A stretch of 64,000 bases of DNA from Streptomyces sp. 840.1. GTDB lineage: Bacteria > Actinomycetota > Actinomycetes > Streptomycetales > Streptomycetaceae. Within the stretch, counting starts at the first letter, position 1, and the number at the start of each line of letters is the position of its first letter. The stretch lies in assembly GCF_003751445.1 (NCBI RefSeq), contig NZ_RJUU01000001.1, positions 5,260,001-5,324,000 on the forward strand, read 5' to 3'. Made by a program: the position numbers and the translations under genes. A model generated the notes under the pieces. The model had not been told where the DNA came from. It saw nothing but the letters and a program-made list of their open reading frames with translations, and searched no databases. This document shows, one piece after another, positions 8,174 to 17,600 of the stretch.

Positions 8174-10933
8174 ATGGAGGGGTACGTGCTGGGCCCGGTG
8201 CGAGCCGAAGGGGACGGTGGCAGGAGGGTGGTCGAAGGGTCGAAGGTGGCGGCCCTGTTCGCCCTCCTGGTGACCTCCCCGGACTGCCGATGCAAGAGGA
8301 AGGACGTAGCCGAAGTCCTCTGGGAGGGCGTCGAAGACGTCGGCGATCTGGTCAACCGCGTCGTCGCCGACCTGCGGAAGCGGCTGGGCCAGGAGTCCGT
8401 GCCCCATAGCGGCAAATCGGGTTACTGCACGCTCCGCGTGCCGGTGGGAGACGTCGACCTGCTCCGTTTTCGCGCAAAGGTGAAGCAGGCTGAGGGGCTG
8501 ACCTGCAAAGCGCAGTTCGAGCTGCTCGGCGCGGCCTTGGGGGAGTGGGACGGCGAGGACGAACCGCTGCACGGACTGTCCGAGACCGGCTTCCACTTGC
8601 GTCGGGATGAGCTGCGGGCCGAGTTGATGGCCGCCGTGTACGCGCGGCTGGATGCAGCCTACAAGTCCAGGGAGGTCAAATGGCTGCGCGAGGAGACGGA
8701 GAAATGGTTCGAGCGCACGCCGGAATCGCCCCAGATCTTCCGGTTCTACCTGCTCGCCCACGCAGACCTGCCGGAGTCCCAACGTGAGCGGCTCATCGAG
8801 AAGTGGGAGAAGCGCAACGGAAAGGCGGATGTCGATGTACAGAGCGCCATTGACCAGGTCCGGGGAGAGAGCCGCCGGCCAGGCGGGGCGCTCCTGCCCC
8901 CCGTTCCCGACCAGTTGCCCGGCGGTAGGCGCGAGCCGATCGGGCAGGACGAGCTGATCGGCGACCTCTTCGAGGCCGTGTGCGAGGAACAGGATGCCGG
9001 CAATCTGGCGCTGGTCCTGATCAGCGGCATGGCGGGTGTCGGGAAGACAACGGTGGCCGAGAACCTCGCCGGTCGGCTGCGGGAGCGGTTTCCCGACGGG
9101 GTGCTGCGCGGCGCACTGAACGGATTCGTCGACGGAGACGTGCGGCCCACCGAACCGGACGAGGTCCTGGACGGCTTTCTGGCCGCGCTGCCGCCCTACA
9201 CCACGGTGACCGGAACGGAGAGCAAGAGCAACGCGCTGCGGTCGGCGCTGGCGCACCGGTCGGCGCTCATCGTCCTCGACGACGCGCTCAGCGCCCAGCA
9301 GGTGCTGCCGCTGCTTCCCGGAGACGGTACCTGCGCCGTGATCGTCACCAGTCGTAACGACCTCTTGCGGCTGCAGTCCGAGAGAAAGGTGCTGTTCCGC
9401 AAGATGGAGCCGCTGCACGAGGCGGACGCGCTGGAGGTGCTCCAGGAGAAAGTGTCGGCCGAGGACCGGGCCAAGCACGCCATGGCCTTCAGCGAACTTG
9501 TCGGCCTCTGCGGCGGACTGCCGCTGGCCCTTGTGGTGGTGGCCCGGCTCCTGGACGTTGGTGCGCGTCCGCTGCACACCCTCCCTCTCCTGGTGCGAGA
9601 GATGAAGGAGGAGCGGAAGCGGGCGATGTTGGACACCCTGGACCTGCCCGAGCACGAACTGTCGGTCCGCGCAGCACTCAACTGCTCCGTGCGCGTGCTG
9701 AATGAGGAAGCCCGACTGCTGCTGTGGCAGCTCGCCGTCCACCCGGGGCCCAGCGCTTCCTGGGAGGCGGTGATGGATCTGGGACGGGCAGTGGACGAAG
9801 GGACGCGTACCGACCGGGCCCTGGTGGACCTCGTGGCGGCGAACCTCGTGGAACATCACGGCGACCGCTACGGGCTGCACGACCTTGTGCGGGCCTTCGC
9901 CCTTCGGTACGTGCGGCCGGTGCCGGACGGAGAGAGCGCGGAGATCGAGCGCGCGACCGAACGGCAGGTGCTGGAACACCAGCTGCACAACGTCCGAGCC
10001 TGCGACCGGGTGCTCGACCGCGAACGCACCCTGCCCACCGGCGAGCCCGGAGCGGTCGGGGTCACCGACCCCGCGGACCTCGCGGAGGCGATGGCGTTCC
10101 TGGACGAGGAGTACCCCGCCGTCCAGCGAGGCATTCGCTTAGCGATCAATCGGCGTATCGACCGGTACGTGTGGCTGCTTCCGATGACGCTGGTCATCTA
10201 CCAGTGGCGCCGTCGCCTGCTCGATGATGCGCGGCAGAACCTCCAGTGCGCCGCAGAGGCGGCGGAAACCGTCGCCGGCCCGGTCGATTGCGCCATGGTC
10301 TACCGGTCGCTTGCAGGGACCCATTGGCGGCTCGGTGAGTACGGCTTGGCTGTGGGCAACCTGCGCAGGGCCGTCCGTCGCAGCGAGGAGGACCGCAGCA
10401 CGGAAGGCCGGCTGAGTCTGGCCCGTACGCTGCACCGGCTCGGGCTCACCCTGCGCAGGCAGGGCGACCGGACGGGAGCGGAGGAAGCGCTCAGTCGCGC
10501 ACTGGAGTTGTGCCGAGAGCTGTCCGACCGGGTCGGGGAGGCGGCTGTTCTGAACGTCCTCGGCGCGATCGACCTCGACCGGGGCGAGCACGAGCAGGCG
10601 CTCCGTCGGTGCGCCGACGCCCTGGGCGTGGTGGAGCGCACGACGGAGCGCAGCGGCCTGGCCGATGTGCTGTTCACCCTGGCCAAGGTGCACCTGGCCC
10701 GTTCCGAACGGGACGAAGCCATCACCCTGTACCGGCAGGCCTCCGACATCTACCGCGAACAGGAGAACTGGCCCAACGAGGACAAGGTACGGATGCTCTT
10801 CGCTGAGGTCCTGGTGTCCGCCGGCGACACCGACGCGGCGGTGCGGGAGCTGGAGAGAATCATCGTGCTGCGTGAGCGGATGGACAGTGAGGGGGCTCGG
10901 GAGGTCCGAGAGCGGCTGGAAGGGCTGAGGTGA
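8174..10933 (+). CDS. AfsR/SARP-like STAND NTPase with TPR repeats
   Basis: Protein of 919 residues; ATG 8174 was chosen because GAGGGGGAGG lies just before it and MEGYVLGPVRA matches the usual SARP start. Residues 1-95 form an OmpR-type winged helix, 95-230 a BTAD-like helical domain, about 275-520 an NB-ARC STAND ATPase, and 690-900 TPR repeats. Walker A is GMAGVGKTT (Lys291), Walker B LIVLDD (Asp369/370), and CGGLPLAL is the GxP motif. SARP-STAND proteins are signal-gated transcription factors. The gene converges on the kinase and precedes the pPIWI_RE operon. Classical SARPs govern secondary metabolism, but no biosynthetic genes lie nearby, so the PIWI operon is its most plausible target. 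That link is inference. Confidence 0.85.
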   Translation: MEGYVLGPVRAEGDGGRRVVEGSKVAALFALLVTSPDCRCKRKDVAEVLWEGVEDVGDLVNRVVADLRKRLGQESVPHSGKSGYCTLRVPVGDVDLLRFRAKVKQAEGLTCKAQFELLGAALGEWDGEDEPLHGLSETGFHLRRDELRAELMAAVYARLDAAYKSREVKWLREETEKWFERTPESPQIFRFYLLAHADLPESQRERLIEKWEKRNGKADVDVQSAIDQVRGESRRPGGALLPPVPDQLPGGRREPIGQDELIGDLFEAVCEEQDAGNLALVLISGMAGVGKTTVAENLAGRLRERFPDGVLRGALNGFVDGDVRPTEPDEVLDGFLAALPPYTTVTGTESKSNALRSALAHRSALIVLDDALSAQQVLPLLPGDGTCAVIVTSRNDLLRLQSERKVLFRKMEPLHEADALEVLQEKVSAEDRAKHAMAFSELVGLCGGLPLALVVVARLLDVGARPLHTLPLLVREMKEERKRAMLDTLDLPEHELSVRAALNCSVRVLNEEARLLLWQLAVHPGPSASWEAVMDLGRAVDEGTRTDRALVDLVAANLVEHHGDRYGLHDLVRAFALRYVRPVPDGESAEIERATERQVLEHQLHNVRACDRVLDRERTLPTGEPGAVGVTDPADLAEAMAFLDEEYPAVQRGIRLAINRRIDRYVWLLPMTLVIYQWRRRLLDDARQNLQCAAEAAETVAGPVDCAMVYRSLAGTHWRLGEYGLAVGNLRRAVRRSEEDRSTEGRLSLARTLHRLGLTLRRQGDRTGAEEALSRALELCRELSDRVGEAAVLNVLGAIDLDRGEHEQALRRCADALGVVERTTERSGLADVLFTLAKVHLARSERDEAITLYRQASDIYREQENWPNEDKVRMLFAEVLVSAGDTDAAVRELERIIVLRERMDSEGAREVRERLEGLR

Positions 10934-10963
10934 CCCGCCCGGTCGGCGGTCGTCGGCTCACCG

Positions 10964-11872
10964 TCAAAGCCGGGGCGGATGCGTGCGGTAGTACTCGGTC
11001 GGGTCCGGGCGCAGAGGCTTCGACGGCCGTCGCGAGCCGAGCTGGGGTAGGTAGCAGCGGAGCCGTTCGAACACTTCACGGACATCCGCAGGGCGCTCCA
11101 CCGCCTTCCACCGGACCATCCACAGCGCCAGGGAGCCGAACTCCGGGGGTAGTTTGGCTAGCCGGTCGGCCGGCAGCACCGGGGTGCCCTCTTCCGCCCG
11201 CTCTTCCTGTCCGCCGTAGGGCAGGCGCATCACGGTCATCTCCAGCAGGATGCAGCCGAGTGCGAAGATGTCCGCTTGCCGCGTCAGACCTGAAGGACAC
11301 GCGTCGGACTGCTCGGGGGAGGCCCAGCCGCGCGTGCCGCGTGCGCATTCCGTCTCCTGATCCGCCACGACCGCGTGGCCCATGTCGATCAGCCGGAGAC
11401 GGCCGTCCGGCTGCACGATGACGTTCTCGGGCTTGAGATCGCAGTGCACCAGATTCCGGTCGTGGACTTCTGCCAGAATTTCGCACAATTGGCCGATGAC
11501 GGCCGCAACGGTCCCAGGATTCTTGACGGGCAGGGCCGCCGACAGGACCTTCTGCAGTTGGTGCCCTTCGACGAATTCCATTACCAGGCACCGGCGTCGC
11601 CGGTGTGTCCCCGTGGCGATGACTTCGGCAATCGCCTGGATTCCCGTCAGCATCATCATGCGTGATCCCTCTTCGAGGAGTTCATCGCCGGCCCAGCGGA
11701 AATCGCTCTCGGGTCCGAGGTCCCGGGCCTTCTGAAGCTTCAATGCCACCTTCTGCCCGCTGTTGCGGTCACGCCCGAGGAATAGGTCACCTTGGCCGCC
11801 GTCGCCGACCATGTCCAGCACTTCATAGCGCCTCTCCACATCGCCGACCTCCTCGATCTCCCTCACGGCCAT
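10964..11872 (-). CDS. Hanks-type Ser/Thr protein kinase, cytoplasmic, non-RD
   Basis: Kinase of 302 residues. Start ATG 11872 is preceded by GGAGGAAAGG; an in-frame ATG at 11902 has no such site. Visible motifs are the glycine loop GDGGQG (23-28), VALK (Lys45), catalytic loop HCDLKPEN (143-150), DMG instead of DFG (163-165) and SPEQ in the activation segment. The Arg before the catalytic Asp is Cys, a non-RD kinase, which usually does not need activation-loop phosphorylation. No transmembrane or PASTA region follows the domain, so it acts in the cytoplasm. It is divergent from the Cas4-like nuclease (33 bp between starts) and convergent with the STAND gene. Confidence 0.85.
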   Translation of the reverse strand: MAVREIEEVGDVERRYEVLDMVGDGGQGDLFLGRDRNSGQKVALKLQKARDLGPESDFRWAGDELLEEGSRMMMLTGIQAIAEVIATGTHRRRRCLVMEFVEGHQLQKVLSAALPVKNPGTVAAVIGQLCEILAEVHDRNLVHCDLKPENVIVQPDGRLRLIDMGHAVVADQETECARGTRGWASPEQSDACPSGLTRQADIFALGCILLEMTVMRLPYGGQEERAEEGTPVLPADRLAKLPPEFGSLALWMVRWKAVERPADVREVFERLRCYLPQLGSRRPSKPLRPDPTEYYRTHPPRL

Positions 11873-11905
11873 CCACCTTTCCTCCGCACGGAAATGGAGC
11901 ATGAA

Positions 11906-13468
11906 ATGTCACAGCCATGGCTGCCCCCCAACGGGGTGACCCGCACGTCCGACGTCATCACGGTATCCGCCGGAATGTTCAAGGGGGGAGAGTTCCGATG
12001 CCCCGCCGCTGACGCACTCAAGACCCGCGGGTACCACACCACCGACCCCGTACCGCGCCGCCGTGAGCGGTTGGAGCACTTCGCTCTGGGCCCCTTCATG
12101 GCTGCCTGCGACATCTGTTCCGGACCTGCCGGCCACCCGCCCCGGACACGTACCGGGCCCTTGCACGACGGTCTGCGGACCTGGTCGGAGCACGGCGTGA
12201 CGTTGTACGAGGCGGCCTTTCCCTCCGACCCGGAACGCCCCCTGCACGAGGTGCCCGAGCCGTGGACGTACCGCTACCGGCCGACCGGTCCCGACCCGCG
12301 CGACGCCCGGGAGTACCGCCTCACCGTGTGGGGCCGCTGCCTGGCCTCCCCCGACGGTGCCTACCGCGAGCTTCGTCTGCCCGTGCACCGCCTGCGGGAC
12401 CTGCCACCCGACGGGTTCACCGCGGCCGTCGCCCTGGTGCTTGCCGAGGGCGCCCCCGGACCACCGCCGGAGCACGTACGGATCGTGGAGTTTGCGCTCT
12501 TCGACGGCCGTACGCGGGAACTCTTCGCGGGAAGCCGGGAAGAGGCGCGCGCCCGGTACCGCGAACACGGACCCGCTGCCCTGGCCGGCGTGCTGGACGG
12601 ACGGGAATACCGCCCAGGGTCCGCCTGTGGCGGATGCCCCTACCTGTCGGTGTGCCCGGCCCTGCGCACAGCGCCCGGACTGTTGGGCATCAAGGCGCAC
12701 GACCGACCCCGCCGCACCTGGTCGGTCACCAACGGACGGGCCTACCGAGCCTGCCCGGCGCGTGACCATATGCGCCGGTTGCACCTGCCCACGGCGGATT
12801 CCGTCGAACGCGAGGTGACGGCCGAGCGCGGCCGGGCGCTGCACGCCTACCTCGCCGAACGGCACGCCCACGGATCGCCTCGGCCCTGCACGGTCGAGGT
12901 CCCCGAGGAGTGGGTACCGGAGGGATTCGACCTGCCCGCACACGAACGCGCACTCGGCGCCCTGCTGTTGCGGCGGCACGCCGCGGTCTGTCCGCTGCGG
13001 TACGTCGGGGACGGTACGGATGTGCGGACCGAGCCCCGGGTGGTGCGGCACGACACAGCCGCCGACGTGGTGGTCCTGGCCGCGCCCGACCTGCTCTACC
13101 GGGATGCCGGGTCATGGGTGTGGCGCGAGACCAAGACCTCCGTCATCGATCGGCGGTCCGATCGCCCCCTGCTGGAGCGTTATCCGCAGTTGGCCCTGGC
13201 CGTCGTGCTGATCGCCCGCGGTGACCTGGGCGGTGATCCGTTCCGCGCACGGGTCGAGCTGGAGGTGCTGCGCCCCGGCGGCGCCGACCTGGAAATCATC
13301 GATCCCTTCGCCCCGGCCAATCGGGTCACCGCCGAGAAGGTACTGCGGGCGATGGTGGCCGACTGGCACGGGGACGACCAGTACGCGGCCCGGCCCGGAC
13401 GCTCCTGCGAGCGGTGCGAAGTGGCCCGCTGGTGCAAGGCGTCGTCCGTCAGCGAGGCCGCGGCATGA
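11906..13468 (+). CDS. Cas4/RecB-like Fe-S nuclease, first gene of the pPIWI_RE operon
   Basis: Protein of 520 residues; GGAG 6 bp before ATG 11906. The C-terminal half has the full Cas4/AddB layout: Cys283 (AYRACPARD), His313 (RALHAYLAE), Asp395 (APDLLYR), E408-x-K410 (WRETKTS), Gln428 (YPQLALAV) and C501-x2-C504-x5-C510. The D-E-x-K residues form the PD-(D/E)xK active site and the four cysteines should hold a 4Fe-4S cluster. The N-terminal half has its own C241-x2-C244-x5-C250 after a beta-rich stretch, so it may be a second, degenerate copy of the fold. Classical Cas4 is about 200 residues. The stop overlaps the next start (ATGA). No cas genes are present. Confidence 0.8.
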   Translation: MSQPWLPPNGVTRTSDVITVSAGMFKGGEFRCPAADALKTRGYHTTDPVPRRRERLEHFALGPFMAACDICSGPAGHPPRTRTGPLHDGLRTWSEHGVTLYEAAFPSDPERPLHEVPEPWTYRYRPTGPDPRDAREYRLTVWGRCLASPDGAYRELRLPVHRLRDLPPDGFTAAVALVLAEGAPGPPPEHVRIVEFALFDGRTRELFAGSREEARARYREHGPAALAGVLDGREYRPGSACGGCPYLSVCPALRTAPGLLGIKAHDRPRRTWSVTNGRAYRACPARDHMRRLHLPTADSVEREVTAERGRALHAYLAERHAHGSPRPCTVEVPEEWVPEGFDLPAHERALGALLLRRHAAVCPLRYVGDGTDVRTEPRVVRHDTAADVVVLAAPDLLYRDAGSWVWRETKTSVIDRRSDRPLLERYPQLALAVVLIARGDLGGDPFRARVELEVLRPGGADLEIIDPFAPANRVTAEKVLRAMVADWHGDDQYAARPGRSCERCEVARWCKASSVSEAAA

Positions 13469-14610
13469 AGGCGGGGTCGGCCGGCCGGGCCGATCGGCCG
13501 GACGCAGGCGAGGCGCCCGAGGGCGTGGGCAGTGACCTCTTCGGCGAACTCGCCCGCATGGTGGCGGCTCTCTCCGAGATCCAAGGGCTCCGCTCCTTCA
13601 CCCTGCCCTATCCCGGCCTCGCCCAGCAGGCGCTGGATCACACGGTGATGCGCTGCCTCGATGCGGGGGAGGCGCCGCCGAGGAGTCTTCCGGAGCTGTG
13701 GGAGTGGTGTCGGACCAGGCCGTCCGACGACCCACTCTTCGCGGTTCGCTCCTCCCTGGTCTCGCCGGGCACCACGCTGGTGCACCGGGTCGGCCGGATG
13801 CCGACCCGGTCGTGTCTCGAGGTGGCCTCGCACGGACCGGACGGAGGCATGGCGGGATACGCCCGCGCGCTCCTCGGAGACCTGCACGCGCGGAGTGGAA
13901 CGGAGGAGCGCTACCGGCAGTGCAGGGCGTTCCTGGCGCGTCACCCGGTCGTCCACCAGCAGGACCGCTTCGCGCCGGGTTGGAACAGGGCGGTCTGGAG
14001 CCGGGTCAAGAACCTCTACGGTCCGTTGCCCGAGTTCCTGCTCGTCGACGGAGACTTCCTGTACTGCCCCTCGTGCAGGCTCCCCGCGCTGCCCCGGGAC
14101 AGTGCCGTGCCCGTACCCGGACCGTTCGGCACCGGCGCGGAAGTCTGGTGTGAGGGGGAGGACTGCCCGCGCGACGCCCCTCCGCGGCTCATCCGTGAGC
14201 CGGACCAGGCGTGGATCCTGCAGCGCTCGCTGCGGTGGTACCTCGTACTGCCGCACCGCACCGACGTAGCCGCCCGGGAGGCACTGGAGCGCTCCGAAGT
14301 CGTGTACGAGACCCTGGCCGGTTTTCTGCCGGCCTACCGGCTCAGGGACACCGGCCCCCGCATCGTGGACATCCACGTGTACGACCGCCTGCAGCCGGCG
14401 CTCCTGGCAGCCCACCTCACCGACAACACACCCCTCGCGGACCGCACCCTCGTCGTGGTCCCCGACGCGCTTGCCGGACGGGACGGCTACCGGCGGGCCT
14501 TCACCGACGCCCTTCCCGTGCTCCTGCGGGACCGGCTGGTGCTCACCACCCCCATGGATCTCGTGCCCGACCTGGGACGGGCCCGGCGAGAGGAGAAGGA
14601 CGATGCGTAG
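13465..14610 (+). CDS. pPIWI_RE-associated protein with zinc ribbon and REase-like C-terminal domain
   Basis: Protein of 381 residues coupled by ATGA to the nuclease gene. The N-terminal part is helical (LPYPGLAQQALDHTVMRCLD, LPELWEWCRTRP). A zinc ribbon follows: C201PSC204 and C229-x4-C234. The C-terminal domain (about 295-370) alternates strand and helix: RIVDIHVYDRL, PALLAAHLTD, DRTLVVVPDAL, DRLVLTTPMDLV. Its position and shape match the restriction-endonuclease-like partner known from pPIWI_RE islands. Where active members carry D/E-x-K, this one reads D302-I-H304-V-Y-D307, so the catalytic lysine seems absent. Family placement comes from memory of those islands and needs a profile search. 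Confidence 0.6.
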   Translation: MKAGSAGRADRPDAGEAPEGVGSDLFGELARMVAALSEIQGLRSFTLPYPGLAQQALDHTVMRCLDAGEAPPRSLPELWEWCRTRPSDDPLFAVRSSLVSPGTTLVHRVGRMPTRSCLEVASHGPDGGMAGYARALLGDLHARSGTEERYRQCRAFLARHPVVHQQDRFAPGWNRAVWSRVKNLYGPLPEFLLVDGDFLYCPSCRLPALPRDSAVPVPGPFGTGAEVWCEGEDCPRDAPPRLIREPDQAWILQRSLRWYLVLPHRTDVAAREALERSEVVYETLAGFLPAYRLRDTGPRIVDIHVYDRLQPALLAAHLTDNTPLADRTLVVVPDALAGRDGYRRAFTDALPVLLRDRLVLTTPMDLVPDLGRARREEKDDA

Positions 14611-17600
14611 CCTCACCCCGCCCTTGACCGACGTGTTCAACGCGCTCAAAGGATTTCTGGGGTCCTCCGTGCCCCAGCCTGCACTGGAAGCCCTCTGCCA
14701 GGTCGAACTCGGCCTGTACCTCCAGCAGAAGATGATGCCGGGCAGCCCCGCGGGCAGCGCCTGGGTGCTGTTCAGCGGGTACGGGTTCGCCGAGGCGCAC
14801 CGGGCACCGCTGCCGTCCGATGCGGCGAAGACCCTGCGCATCGCCAGGTACTCGCTGTGGACGCTGCGCCGGAGCCGCACCTGGCTCGAGGCGCTGGACA
14901 CCTACCAGAGGTTCGACGCCAGGGTCCGCGCCTACGACGTACCGGACGCCGAGACACCCGCTGCCCGCCGCGACCTCTCCGTCGCCGGCGACCGCTTCTC
15001 CGTCTACGAACAACTGCTGCGTGCCGCACCGCCGCTGGCGGGCCGGCGCCTGCAGGTCGCGGGTCAGGGCCCGCACGCCTTCCCCGTCAATCGCACCATG
15101 GCCGTTGTCGACCTTCCGCCGGCCCCCCGCATCCCCCTCGTCGCCCACGACATGGACCTGGAACCGGCCGGCGGCGGCGAGCCCCTGATCTTCACCAGGG
15201 AGAATCTGGAGGGCACGGCGGCGGAGATGGACGCCCAGCACGCTCGCTCCGGCAAGGGCCGCGCACCACGGTGGCTGGAGCGGCTACGGTCGTTCGACCT
15301 GTCCACCAAGTCGAACGGAACCTTCCACAAGGCGAGGAAGGACGAGGACTTCGCCTTCACGGTCGACGGCATCCAGCACCTGCTCGGCATCGTCGGCGCC
15401 GGCAAGAGCACACTGCGCGACATCATCGCCGTCTATCTCGCCAAGCTAGGCAAGCGCACCACCATCGTCGTCACTGATGTCGCGGAGGTGCTGAAGCTTG
15501 TCCGGCTCTACGACCTCTACACCGACGGCGCCGCCGCACCCGTGCTCGGCTCCTCCGGCCGTGAGCGGCACGCCCAGCGGCTGCACCGCCGGCTGGCGGG
15601 CCGGGGCGAGCACCGACTGCTCGCCCACGACGACCCTGCCTTCGCCTACCTCGGCACGTCCTGCCTGCTCAACGTCAGGCGGCTGGGCGCCACGTCAACG
15701 ACCGAACCACTCGCCTACGGCGAGGCACCCTGCTCCCGACTCCGGCCCCCCTCGGCCCTGCGGCGTGACCCGAGCGACGGACGATACTCCGAGTGGCAGA
15801 AGAGGGTGACGAGCTGCCCGTACTGGTCCGCCTGTCCCCGTCACCACGGAGCTCGCACCCTGGTCGGCGCCCTGATCTGGGTGGCCACGCCGGCCGGGCT
15901 GATCGACGCCTCGCCGCCCCGCCCTCAGAACGGCGAGCGCATCCGCTTTCTCGAACTCGCCTGCCGCCGTAGTGACCTCGTGATCATCGACGAGGCCGAC
16001 CGTGTCCAGATGCAGCTCGACCGGACCTTCGCACCCGCCGTGGTCCTCGCCAGCGATGAGGACAAGGGCCTCATCGACCAGCTGAGCCGGCACAAGATCC
16101 GGGAACTCGCGGCCGGCGGACGCACCCAGCTCTCCGAACGGGACGTCGAGACCTTCGCCGCCGCCCTCAACACCGCAGGCGCGGCCACCGACCGGCTGTA
16201 CGCGATGCTCGTCGCTGGGTACGAGCTGCGCAAGTGGGTGCGGACGGGCTACTTCAGCGCCTGGACGCTCCAGTTGGGGCTCCTCGACGAACGCTACGAA
16301 CACCCCTACGACAGCGGTCCGGACCACCCTCACCACGCCCCCCGCGAGGCTCTCGGGAAACTGCTCGACGCGTTCCGGGACAACCCCTTCGGTGACCGTC
16401 ACCGCAGGACGGAGGAGGACTTCAGCCGGCTGACCGCCCTCCTCAACGAACTGCTCCACACCGGCAACCCGGAGAACACCCGGCGCCGCCTCACCGAGGT
16501 CATGGACGAGGTCTTCTCCATCGACTCGAAGTACATGGCCGCCCGGCAGCGGAAGTACCAAGAGGCGTACGCCGAGTGGCGGCGCGAGGAGGAACAGGAG
16601 GGGAAGCGCGGACACCGCAGGAAGCCCAAGCCTCCGCCCCAGACTCCCGAGGAGTGGCGGAAGCAACTCGCGGAGCGCTTCGAGTTCACACTGTTGCTCA
16701 GCGCCCTCGAACCGCGGCTCGCCATGATCAACGCCATGTGGCCCCGCGTCGAGGCTGCCCTCAGCCTGGGCTTCAACACGATGTACCGCCGGCCGCTCGA
16801 CTACGGTCCGATGGTGCCCGAGGCCCCGATGGGCAATGTGCTCGGCTTCCAGTTCCGGGTCCCGGGTGAGGATAAGGGCGGAGTCCGCAGTGGCGAACTG
16901 ACCTTCTTCCGGTGCAGCGGCGTCGGACGTGAGCTGCTGCGCACCATCCCCTATCTCACCTCCGTCGACGGCAGGCCCGGTGCCCACTTGCTGCTCATGT
17001 CGGGCAGCAGCTGGGCGGGCGCGTCCAGCCGCTACCACGTCTGCGTCCCGGTCGGTGTGGTCATCGAACCGCCGGCCGAGGTGACCGAACGCATCGCCGA
17101 CGGGAGCTCCATGCGCTTCGAGTTCATCGACGACGGCGACGAGAAACTGCGCATGTCGGGAACCCATCCGGACGACCGCCCGGAGAAGTTGCGCCGTATC
17201 GCGTGCCATCTGGGTGAGGGCGGAGACGAGTACGAGGTCACTGAAGGTGGTCCGCTCCAGCAGGAGTTGCTCTCTCTTCCTCCAGGGCGCGACCAGATCC
17301 TTCTGCTGGTCGGCAGCTATGCCGAGGCACGTGTGGTGGCCGACACACTGCACAACCTCAACGTTCGCTGGCACAGCAAGGTGCTGTGCCTGGTGTCGGA
17401 CGACGAGGAGATCACCGCGGAGGACGAGGCGCCGTCCGCCTACCACGCCCGATCACTGCGCCGGGGCGACGTCGAGCACCTGAAGGACCTCGAAGCGGAC
17501 ATCCTGGTGGCGCCCCTGCTCGCGCTGGAACGCGGCCACAACATCCTCAACGAGGACGACGAGGCGGCCATCGGCACGGTCTACTTCCTGGCACGCCCCC

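Noticed and set aside
8141..9988. 615-residue minus-strand open frame
   Set aside because: Shadow of the STAND regulator; no recognisable motifs and low-complexity composition.
11906..13468. Cas4 as evidence of a CRISPR-Cas locus
   Set aside because: No cas1, cas2, effector genes or repeat array nearby; the gene belongs to the PIWI operon.
15695..17446. 583-residue minus-strand open frame
   Set aside because: Antisense to the helicase gene, whose Walker and DEAD motifs settle the strand.
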